Assembly (NCBI GenBank): GCA_047602295.1
Contig: JASGHP010000001.1
Coordinates: 1,984,001-2,048,000, forward strand
DNA: 64,000 nucleotides
Source: JACMLD01 sp047602295
GTDB taxonomy: Bacteria; Bacteroidota; Bacteroidia; Chitinophagales; Chitinophagaceae
Direction: 5' to 3'
Both the position numbers and the translations under genes were made by a program. Positions within the stretch are counted from its first letter, which is position 1; every line of letters begins with the position of its first letter. Positions 32,090 through 40,046 of the stretch are shown piece after piece. The notes below the pieces were generated by a model. That model saw nothing but the letters and a program-made list of their open reading frames with translations, searched no databases and was not told the origin of the DNA.

Positions 32090-35000
32090 ATGAAAAGTTT
32101 TGTATTACTAACTGCTTTCTTCCTGTTATTTTTTCAAACGGGATTATTTGCGCAGCAGCCAGCTGCAAATGCGCTACACACTTTAGAAGGAACTATTACA
32201 GACGTTAAAACAAAGGAGCCATTGGATGGCGCTACAGTTCGCATCAAAGGCTCAAAGATTGTTGTGAGCACAAACGCAAAAGGTCATTTTACTATTAAGA
32301 CCAATATTCCATTGCCGGTTACATTGCAGGTAAGCCATGTAGGTTATGGCAATGTTGATATAGAGGCAAGCCAATCAACAGTACAGGTGCAATTAACTAC
32401 CAGTGATCAGAGTTTATCTGATGTAGTTGTGGTGGCCTATGGTACGCAGAAAAAAATAACGCTTACCAATGCTGTTTCGCAGGTGAATGCAGCACAGATT
32501 ACCAAAAGGCCGGTTTCCAATATACAGCAATCGCTGCAAGGGCTAATGCCTGGTGTAACTGTGCAGGATTTAGGTGGTGCGCCTGGTAATTCAAATGCGC
32601 AAATACGGGTGAGGGGAATCACCACGTTTAATACCAATAGCAGCAGCACCAGCGGCTTTGATTTAAGCAAGAATGATGCATTGGTAATTGTAGATGGTTC
32701 AGAACAAAGATTGTCTGATCTCAATCCTAATGATATAGAAACCATTACTGTTTTAAAAGATGCTGCTTCTACAGCCATTTATGGTTCGCGTGCCACCAAT
32801 GGTGTGGTACTGGTAACTACAAAGACTGCCAGGAAAGGCCCGGCACAAGTAAACTATGATGGCTATTATGCTTTGCAAAATGCCATCAACAAACCTGTGC
32901 AGATGGGTTTGCAGGATTATATGAAAGAGCAGCAGGTGGCTTACCTGAATGCAGGACTGGTATTGCCAACAAAGTTTACCGATTCCAGTATTGCAGTTTG
33001 GGTTAACTCCACGGATCGGTATAAATATCCTTTGCCCAATACATGGTTTCAGACTTTATTGCGCACAGCACCACAACAAAGCCATTCTGTAGCAGTAAGC
33101 GGTGGTAGCGAGAATATCCGATCACGTTTAAGTGTGCGTTACCAGGACCAGGATGGCATCATTAAAAATTATGGCAATACCATTGCAGAGATAAGGTTGA
33201 ATACAGATTATAGTGCAAGCAAATCCCTTTCTTTTAATGGAAATATTGACTATCGCTACAACTATACTTTTGCGCCTACCGTAGATCCTATTAATAACTT
33301 TTATCACGGTTCTATGTGGGCCGTGCCTAAATATCCAAACGGCACTTATGGATTAAGCACACAAGGCAATAACCCATTGATGTTTACAGAAATTGGCGGC
33401 CAAACAAAAACCCGCAATGATTATTTTACAGGATCGTTCCAGGGCAACTGGGAAATCATTAAAGGCTTAAGTCTTTCTTCTTTCTTCTCGGGCAGGGCAT
33501 ACTTTACACAAGGAAAAGCATATACCAATGCATATACCAATAAAGATTCTATTACTGGTATTGTAAAAACGGTTGCTAATAACAGCCTTACAGAAACACG
33601 CAACAACCTGCGTGAGTACACTTGGAACAACCTGCTTACCTATCAGCAGGCATTTGGTAACCATCATGTAAAACTACTGGCGGGTTATTCGCAAATAGAC
33701 AATGTGCAGACTTTTCTAACTGCGTACAGAGAACGTTTTTATAACAACGATATTCAATCTATTGGACAGGGAACCAATGATGCCACCAAGAGCAATAGCG
33801 GTAATGATGCCGAGTATGCATTGCGTTCTTATTTCGGCAGAATCAATTATGATTATGCAGGTAAATATCTGTTAGAAGTAAACGGTCGCAGAGATGGCTC
33901 ATCTAAATTTACCGGTTCAAAACAATATGGTTTCTTTCCTTCCTTTTCAGCAGGTTGGGTTTTATCGCAGGAGAAATTCTGGTCGCTGCTAAAACCTTCT
34001 ATACAGGATTTTAAACTACGTGGTTCTTATGGTAAGACAGGAAACCAATCAGTAGATCTTTATAGTTATTATGCTTCTTTGTCTTTAGCAGGATATGATT
34101 TCGGCGGACAGGCTGTAAATGGTTATCGCCAAACTACGCTGGCTAATACAGATCTTGGGTGGGAGTCTACCACGCAATTAGATCTGGGACTGGATTTAAC
34201 AACGCTGGATAGACGATTAAGCTTTACTGCGGATTATTACAGAAAAGTGACCAATGATATTTTGCTCAACCTGAATATTCCTGCAACAGTTGGCCTGGTA
34301 GCGCCTTATCAAAATGCCGGTTCTGTAGAGAATAAGGGTTGGGAATTTAGTGCCAATTACAACAGCAAACCAAGTGCAAATGGGTTTCGTTATTCTTTAG
34401 GAGCTAATCTTACTATCAATACAAACAAAGTGTTGGATCTTAAGGGCACAGGTCCATACATTACCGGTTCAGATATTGATCCACGTTACATCATTGCAAA
34501 AGGATTACCTGTTAATACGCTTTGGGGATATAAGACCGCTGGTTTGTTTCAGACGCAGGACGAAATTACTGCGTATAAAGCAACCTATGCTGCCAATACA
34601 AAACCAGGCGATGTTAAGTACGTTGACCTGAACAAAGACGGTAAAATTGATGCAAATGATATGACGGTAATTGGCAACTCATTCCCCAAATACACTTTCG
34701 GATTCAATTCCAATTTTTCTTACTCGGGGTTTGAATTGAGTTTGCTGGTGCAGGGTGCGGCAAAAGTTGATGCACGTATTTCTGGTGCGCTGGCAGAAAT
34801 GGGCAACCAGGAAGGCTTTACAGATGAAATCTATGCCGGCAATTACTGGACGCCCACTAATACCAATGCACGTTTCCCCCGGCCAGTGAAATATGATTTG
34901 CGCAACGTGGCTACATCAGACAGGTTGGTGTTTAATGGCAATTATGTGCGTTTGAAGAATGTACAACTTGCATACAATATTCCTACATCAGTTTTTGGCA

Positions 35001-35161
35001 ACCTGCATATACAACGGTTAAGGGTATACGCTGCAGCCACCAATTTAATTACCATATCCAAATTGAATGAGTGGCACCTTGATCCTGAAACGCCTTCTGG
35101 TCGTGCTACCTATTATCCGCAAACAGCTTTGTACACATTTGGCGTAAACCTCCAGTTTTAA
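32090..35161 (+). CDS. SusC/RagA-type TonB-dependent outer-membrane transporter
   Basis: Imports a large nutrient across the outer membrane, powered by TonB. The 1023-residue product has a signal peptide (MKSFVLLTAFFLLFFQTGLF), a carboxypeptidase-regulatory-like domain (about residues 30-110, LEGTITDVKTKEPLDGATVR), the plug with SusC signatures (VVVVAYGTQKKITLTNAVSQV, LQGLMPGVTVQDLGG, VLKDAASTAIYGSRATNGVV) and a long beta-barrel ending in YTFGVNLQF. It heads a tight operon (16 nt to SusD) with two sulfatases, which suggests a sulfated ligand. Its leader holds a poly-Cys reading frame. Confidence 0.95.
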   Translation: MKSFVLLTAFFLLFFQTGLFAQQPAANALHTLEGTITDVKTKEPLDGATVRIKGSKIVVSTNAKGHFTIKTNIPLPVTLQVSHVGYGNVDIEASQSTVQVQLTTSDQSLSDVVVVAYGTQKKITLTNAVSQVNAAQITKRPVSNIQQSLQGLMPGVTVQDLGGAPGNSNAQIRVRGITTFNTNSSSTSGFDLSKNDALVIVDGSEQRLSDLNPNDIETITVLKDAASTAIYGSRATNGVVLVTTKTARKGPAQVNYDGYYALQNAINKPVQMGLQDYMKEQQVAYLNAGLVLPTKFTDSSIAVWVNSTDRYKYPLPNTWFQTLLRTAPQQSHSVAVSGGSENIRSRLSVRYQDQDGIIKNYGNTIAEIRLNTDYSASKSLSFNGNIDYRYNYTFAPTVDPINNFYHGSMWAVPKYPNGTYGLSTQGNNPLMFTEIGGQTKTRNDYFTGSFQGNWEIIKGLSLSSFFSGRAYFTQGKAYTNAYTNKDSITGIVKTVANNSLTETRNNLREYTWNNLLTYQQAFGNHHVKLLAGYSQIDNVQTFLTAYRERFYNNDIQSIGQGTNDATKSNSGNDAEYALRSYFGRINYDYAGKYLLEVNGRRDGSSKFTGSKQYGFFPSFSAGWVLSQEKFWSLLKPSIQDFKLRGSYGKTGNQSVDLYSYYASLSLAGYDFGGQAVNGYRQTTLANTDLGWESTTQLDLGLDLTTLDRRLSFTADYYRKVTNDILLNLNIPATVGLVAPYQNAGSVENKGWEFSANYNSKPSANGFRYSLGANLTINTNKVLDLKGTGPYITGSDIDPRYIIAKGLPVNTLWGYKTAGLFQTQDEITAYKATYAANTKPGDVKYVDLNKDGKIDANDMTVIGNSFPKYTFGFNSNFSYSGFELSLLVQGAAKVDARISGALAEMGNQEGFTDEIYAGNYWTPTNTNARFPRPVKYDLRNVATSDRLVFNGNYVRLKNVQLAYNIPTSVFGNLHIQRLRVYAAATNLITISKLNEWHLDPETPSGRATYYPQTALYTFGVNLQF

Positions 35162-35177
35162 TTGAAAAGAGAACAAC

Positions 35178-36761
35178 ATGAAAAAGAGTAATTATCATTA
35201 CCTGTTTATAATAGCAATCACCATATTATCGTCCTGCTCTAAAAATTTATTAGATACCGTACCCAATGATCGTTTATCCGGAAGTGTATTCTGGAAAACA
35301 CAAAGCGATGCAGAAGTGGCAGTAAATGCATTGTACCGAGATTTAGATGGCACCAATATTTTTGCATGGGATGCTTTTACAGACCTGGCACACGTAAACC
35401 AGCCATTTGCTGTGGATGCTTTTATTGAGTTAGGAACGTACGACGCTACCAGTTCAAAAATTTTAAGTGAATGGAGCAATGCCTATACTGGTATTGCTGC
35501 TGCCAATTATTTTCTTGACAATGTAGATAAGATACCGACTATAACAGACAGTGCAACATTTAAAAGATATAAAGCAGAAGCACGTTTTCTGAGAGCATAT
35601 CAATATGTAAAACTTACCAGTTTGTACGGTGCTGTTCCTTTGGTTACCTCTTCTTTGTCAATTGCTGATGCCCGTACATTAAAACGAGATTCACTGGGCA
35701 AGATTTACAATTTTGTTGATGCAGAACTAAATGCTATTAGTTCTATCCTGCCTGCATCTTATACAGGCACAAATGTTGGCCGTATTACCAAGGGTGCAGC
35801 ATTGGCGTTAAAATCAAGGGCAGACTTGTATGCTGGTCGTTATGCAGATGCTGCTATTGCAGCCAAAGCAGTGATAGACGCAAAAACATATAGCTTGTAT
35901 GCTAACTATAGCAAGTTGTTTTCTTACGCAGCGGAGAATAACAGCGAAGTGGTTTTAGATAAGCAGTTCATTGCTTCTTCTTATTCTAACAGTGTTTTTA
36001 GTTTGCTGGCACCGTATAGCCAGAAAAGCAGTGGCAGCACTTATGTTCCTACAAAAGCAGGTGTTGATCAATACCAGACCTCGCTTGGCGTAAATATTAC
36101 AGATGCAGGAAGTGGCTATGATGCAAACAATCCTTACGTAAACCGCGATCCGCGTTTAGGCTTCTCCGTTTGGTTAAATGGTGATGTGTTGCCTGATGGA
36201 ACAATTTATAAGCCTGCACCCAGTAGTGGTACACCAGATGCTGTAGGCAATACCTACCTGGCTTCTACCACAGGTTTCGGTATCAAGAAATACATCAACA
36301 AAGAAGATTTGGCTACACCTTCTAATAATGGTATCAACATCATTCTTATTCGCTATGCAGAAGTTTTATTGAATTATGCAGAAGCAAAGATTGAAGCAAA
36401 TAACATTGATCAATCTGTATACGATGCTATTAATGCAATAAGAAATCAAAGGACTGATGTGGTATTGCCATCATTGACTTCCAACTTATCACAAACACAA
36501 CTGCGTGCAGCAGTAAGACAGGAAAGAACAGTGGAACTGGCATTTGAAGGTTTGCATTTGCAGGACATCCGCCGATGGAAAACAGCAGCTACTGTGGTTC
36601 CGGGAGCTGTCTATGGTATTACCTATAATGACAACGGCACCACAAAAATAATACAGGTAGCAGTAAACCGTATATTTGATCCTGCTAAACATTATTTGTG
36701 GCCTATACCGCAAACAGAAAGAGATCAAAATCCCAATCTTGATCCAAATCCCGGTTGGTAA
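35178..36761 (+). CDS. SusD/RagB-type surface glycan-binding lipoprotein
   Basis: Lid of the SusC channel that captures the ligand on the cell surface. The 527-residue product is a lipoprotein (ILSSC lipobox within the first 22 residues) with the SusD fold: RLSGSVFWKTQSDAEVAVNA at the N-terminus, TPR-like RFLRAYQYVKLTSLYGAVPLV helix, and the C-terminal LRAAVRQERTVELAFEGLHL and LWPIPQTERDQNPNL-type ending (in part: WPIPQTERDQNP). Only 27 nt separate it from the first sulfatase. Confidence 0.95.
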   Translation: MKKSNYHYLFIIAITILSSCSKNLLDTVPNDRLSGSVFWKTQSDAEVAVNALYRDLDGTNIFAWDAFTDLAHVNQPFAVDAFIELGTYDATSSKILSEWSNAYTGIAAANYFLDNVDKIPTITDSATFKRYKAEARFLRAYQYVKLTSLYGAVPLVTSSLSIADARTLKRDSLGKIYNFVDAELNAISSILPASYTGTNVGRITKGAALALKSRADLYAGRYADAAIAAKAVIDAKTYSLYANYSKLFSYAAENNSEVVLDKQFIASSYSNSVFSLLAPYSQKSSGSTYVPTKAGVDQYQTSLGVNITDAGSGYDANNPYVNRDPRLGFSVWLNGDVLPDGTIYKPAPSSGTPDAVGNTYLASTTGFGIKKYINKEDLATPSNNGINIILIRYAEVLLNYAEAKIEANNIDQSVYDAINAIRNQRTDVVLPSLTSNLSQTQLRAAVRQERTVELAFEGLHLQDIRRWKTAATVVPGAVYGITYNDNGTTKIIQVAVNRIFDPAKHYLWPIPQTERDQNPNLDPNPGW

Positions 36762-36788
36762 GTTTAATAAATGGATAAAATTGTAACG

Positions 36789-38159
36789 ATGAAAAATCTT
36801 AGATGGCAGTTTGCATGTTTGATAGTTGTTGTACTTAATGTTGTTTCTGTACATGCACAGAAACGCCCCAATGTTATTTTTGTACTTACAGATGATTTGG
36901 GCTATTCAGATCTCAGTTGCTATGGTAACCCGGTTATTCAAACACCGTTTCTTGATTCTGTAGCTGCTGCTGGTATAAGGGCCACCAATTATGTTGTATC
37001 AAGTCCATCTTGTTCTCCGTCCAGGGCATCATTGCTAACAGGACGATATGCATCCCGCTATAATGTTCCTTACCCGCTTAGCCCGGGTTCTCCATTGGGC
37101 TTGCCGGATGCGGAGGTAACCATTGCAGAGATGTTGAAAGGTGTTGGTTATTCAACTGCTATGATTGGTAAATGGCATTTGGGTGATAAGCATGATTTTA
37201 ATTATCCAACTGCGCAGGGTTTTGATTCTTACTTTGGCATGTTGTACAGTCATGATTATCGCTTCCCTTATGTTAAAACAGATACTACCATCAAGATCTA
37301 TCGTAACCGCACACCCGAAATTTCCAAACCGGAAGATTCTTCTTTAACCAGGTTGTATACAAAAGAAGCCATTTCAATTATCAGTAAGCAATCAAAAGAG
37401 AAGCCTTTCTTTCTTTACCTGGCGTACAATATGCCGCACTTGCCGGTAGCTTTTGCTTCTAAGGCTAGCTATCTTTCATCAAAACAAGAAGGTGGCCCTT
37501 TGGGTGCAGTGGTAGAAGAGCTTGATTCAAGTCTTGGATTAATTTGGAAAGAACTTGATCGAAAAAAATTGCTGGATAATACCATCTTTATTTTCTCCAG
37601 CGACAATGGCCCCTGGATTGAATTTCCTGATAGAATGTCTGGCGATGGTGTAACCAAACGCTGGCATGCAGGTACTGCAGGTGTTTTCAGAGGGTCTAAA
37701 GGAATGTCATACGAAGGCGGCATTCGCGAACCTTTTATTTTTTACTGGAAAAATCATATACCTGCCAACCTTACGCTTACCAATGCTATAAGTAACCTGG
37801 ATGTATTGCCTACACTTGCCAAATTTACCGGTGCGCCACTGCCTGCTGGTCGTACACTGGATGGGCAGGATATAAGCGGATTGCTAACCGGAAAGGACAA
37901 CCGTAAAAATTATGTTCACAGGCCAATTTATGTAGTGAACAATGGCAAACCGGAAGCGGTGAGAGATGGCAACTGGAAATATCGAGAAGTGCCTGGCGGC
38001 GTTAATGGTATTACAGGAAAACAGGAAGGAGCTATTAAGGAGCTGTTCAATCTTGGGTACGATCCCAGTGAGCGGACAAATGTAATTGATGCATATCCGG
38101 AAAAAGCGAAAGAGCTGAAAGCATTGTTGGATGCATATGGTGGTGCAACAGAAAACTAA
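36789..38159 (+). CDS. Cys-type sulfatase 1
   Basis: Exported hydrolase that removes sulfate esters. From the ATG at 36789 (a second in-frame ATG at 36771 adds six residues) a signal peptide MKNLRWQFACLIVVVLNVVS leads into the alkaline-phosphatase-like fold: metal site VLTDDLGYSDLSCYG, the formylglycine site SCSPSRASLLTGR with the Cys at about residue 75, GKWHLG, and FSSDNGPW. The Cys must be converted to formylglycine by a maturase encoded elsewhere. Substrate (glycan or aryl sulfate) not assignable. Ten nt ahead of the second sulfatase. Confidence 0.93.
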   Translation: MKNLRWQFACLIVVVLNVVSVHAQKRPNVIFVLTDDLGYSDLSCYGNPVIQTPFLDSVAAAGIRATNYVVSSPSCSPSRASLLTGRYASRYNVPYPLSPGSPLGLPDAEVTIAEMLKGVGYSTAMIGKWHLGDKHDFNYPTAQGFDSYFGMLYSHDYRFPYVKTDTTIKIYRNRTPEISKPEDSSLTRLYTKEAISIISKQSKEKPFFLYLAYNMPHLPVAFASKASYLSSKQEGGPLGAVVEELDSSLGLIWKELDRKKLLDNTIFIFSSDNGPWIEFPDRMSGDGVTKRWHAGTAGVFRGSKGMSYEGGIREPFIFYWKNHIPANLTLTNAISNLDVLPTLAKFTGAPLPAGRTLDGQDISGLLTGKDNRKNYVHRPIYVVNNGKPEAVRDGNWKYREVPGGVNGITGKQEGAIKELFNLGYDPSERTNVIDAYPEKAKELKALLDAYGGATEN

Positions 38160-38169
38160 AACCAATATC

Positions 38170-39714
38170 ATGAGTATAATGCGAAGCAGTGGAAAAATTT
38201 TGATGCTGTCGGGTTGTTTGTTCCTGCAAATGGGTCTGATAAACAGTTTACAGGCACAGCAAAAACCCAATATCATTTATATACTGGCAGATGATTTGGG
38301 TTATGGAGATATCGGCAGCCAGGGCCAGACAAAAATAGAGACGCCAAACATAGATGCGCTGGCAAAAAATGGACTAAGGTTTACACAGTATTATGCTGCA
38401 CCGGTATGCGCTCCTTCGCGTTATTCACTTATGACAGGCCTGCATTCTGGTCATGCATATATACGCGGCAATGATGAATGGGGGGAGCGTGGCCCGGTTT
38501 GGGATTTTAAGGCTATGGAAGCAAATCCTTTCCTTGAAGGGCAAAGACCTATTCCTGATTCAACAATTACAGTTGCGGAATTGGCGCAGAAATCCGGCTA
38601 TACAACAGCGTTAGTAGGCAAGTGGGGGCTTGGAGGCCCTGGCACTACCGGGCTTCCCAATAACCAGGGATTTGATTATTTCTATGGATTTCTTTGCCAG
38701 CGGGAAGATCATACTTATTACCCGGGGCATATTTGGGAGAATAATAATCGTGTTGCACTCAGCAACACAGTGCAGGATCCCAATGTAAAATTTCCAAAAG
38801 AATTGGATTCGCTCAATCCTGCCAACTATGCACAATATCAGCAGCAGGATTATGCATCAGATTTTTTAATTGCTGCTGCTTTGGGTTTCATTAATAAAAA
38901 CAAGAGTAAGCCATTTTTTCTTTATTACGCAAGTCCTTTGCCGCATGTATCATTGCAAGCGCCACAGCGATGGGTAGATTATTACCATAAAAAGTTTGGT
39001 GATGAATCTCCTTTTCTTGGTGGTAGTTATTTTCCATGCCGCTATCCCCGCGCCACTTATGCAGCCATGATTTCTACGCTGGATGAAGAGATCGGAAAAT
39101 TAGTGCAGTTGCTAAAAGAACTGAAGCTGTATGATAATACCATGATTGTATTTACAAGCGATAATGGCCCGGCTTCTAATGCAGGAGTTGATGGCTCCTG
39201 GTTCAATAGTGGTGGCCCTTTTAAAAGTGAGCGTGGCTGGGGCAAAGGTTTTGTACATGAAGGTGGCATTCGCGAGCCGTTTATTGTGCAATGGCCAGGC
39301 AAAATAAAGGCCGGCGCAACAACTGAACACATTGCAGCTAACTGGGATTTTTTGCCAACGTTTTGTCAGCTAACAGGACAAGCTGTTCCAAAAAATATTG
39401 ATGGCATCAGTTACCTGCCGGCTTTATTAAACAATCCAACACAACAAAAAGAACATGCCTATTTATACTGGGAATTTCCGGAATCGGGAGGGCAACAAGC
39501 CGTGCGCCTTGGAAACTGGAAAGCGATAAGATCAAACATTCACCAGGGAAATCTTGTCTTGCAATTGTTCGATTTAAGTAAGGATATACAAGAACAACAT
39601 GATGTTGCAGCAGCACATCCGGATATTGTGCATCAAATAGAGCAAATCATGAAGACGGAGCATCATACTCCCCAGGTGTCAACTTTTTTAATGAAGGCAT
39701 TGGATGGAAATTGA
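38170..39714 (+). CDS. Cys-type sulfatase 2
   Basis: Second exported sulfatase of the operon, 514 residues from the ATG at 38170, which follows the stop of sulfatase 1; the longer frame to 38131 would overlap it. The signal peptide ends near LINSLQAQ. Motifs: YILADDLGYGDIG, the formylglycine site VCAPSRYSLMTG (Cys about residue 80), GKWGLGGPGT, and FTSDNGPASN. It is not a close duplicate of sulfatase 1 (different inserts, for example EWGERGPVWDF), so two positions or linkages are probably targeted. Its stop codon lies at the edge of a 20-nt palindrome. Confidence 0.93.
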   Translation: MSIMRSSGKILMLSGCLFLQMGLINSLQAQQKPNIIYILADDLGYGDIGSQGQTKIETPNIDALAKNGLRFTQYYAAPVCAPSRYSLMTGLHSGHAYIRGNDEWGERGPVWDFKAMEANPFLEGQRPIPDSTITVAELAQKSGYTTALVGKWGLGGPGTTGLPNNQGFDYFYGFLCQREDHTYYPGHIWENNNRVALSNTVQDPNVKFPKELDSLNPANYAQYQQQDYASDFLIAAALGFINKNKSKPFFLYYASPLPHVSLQAPQRWVDYYHKKFGDESPFLGGSYFPCRYPRATYAAMISTLDEEIGKLVQLLKELKLYDNTMIVFTSDNGPASNAGVDGSWFNSGGPFKSERGWGKGFVHEGGIREPFIVQWPGKIKAGATTEHIAANWDFLPTFCQLTGQAVPKNIDGISYLPALLNNPTQQKEHAYLYWEFPESGGQQAVRLGNWKAIRSNIHQGNLVLQLFDLSKDIQEQHDVAAAHPDIVHQIEQIMKTEHHTPQVSTFLMKALDGN

Positions 39715-39733
39715 AATGAAAACGTTTTCATTT
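39714..39733. promoter_or_regulatory. Perfect palindrome resembling a LacI-family operator
   Basis: AAATGAAAACGTTTTCATTT is a perfect 20-nt palindrome with a central CG and TGAAAA/TTTTCA arms, the layout of operators used by LacI-family repressors. It starts at the last base of the sulfatase 2 stop codon, about 310 nt ahead of the glycosidase gene. No LacI-type gene is in the window. Confidence 0.5.
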
Positions 39734-39893
39734 GTTAATGACTGGCTAATAACATAAAGAATGCTCGCATTTATGCTTGTAGCGGTCAATAACATGGCTG
39801 GAAAAGACATACATACTTTGTTAGTTCAGATATTTTACTACATTTGTTCTTTCATAGGATAAGGTTTAATGGTTAAAGGTATTTGATTAATGC

Positions 39894-39921
39894 ATCCCGC
39901 CGCTAGGCGGGATTTTTTTTT
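39894..39921 (+). terminator. Terminator of the SusCD-sulfatase operon
   Basis: ATCCCGCC (39894-39901), GCTA loop, GGCGGGAT (39906-39913), then a run of T. Perfect 8-bp GC-rich stem. It implies that the glycosidase at 40047 has its own promoter. The 333-nt space 39715-40046 otherwise holds only the palindrome and no gene. Confidence 0.9.
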
Positions 39922-40046
39922 GCCTTCACTAAAGGTTTGATTAAAATTTAAGCCCTGTATAATAGAAAGACTTCAACAAAACAGAAATCATTATATTGCT
40001 TACTACTCAACCAATGAAATGGTAGCTGCAATAAAATGACTGCTGT

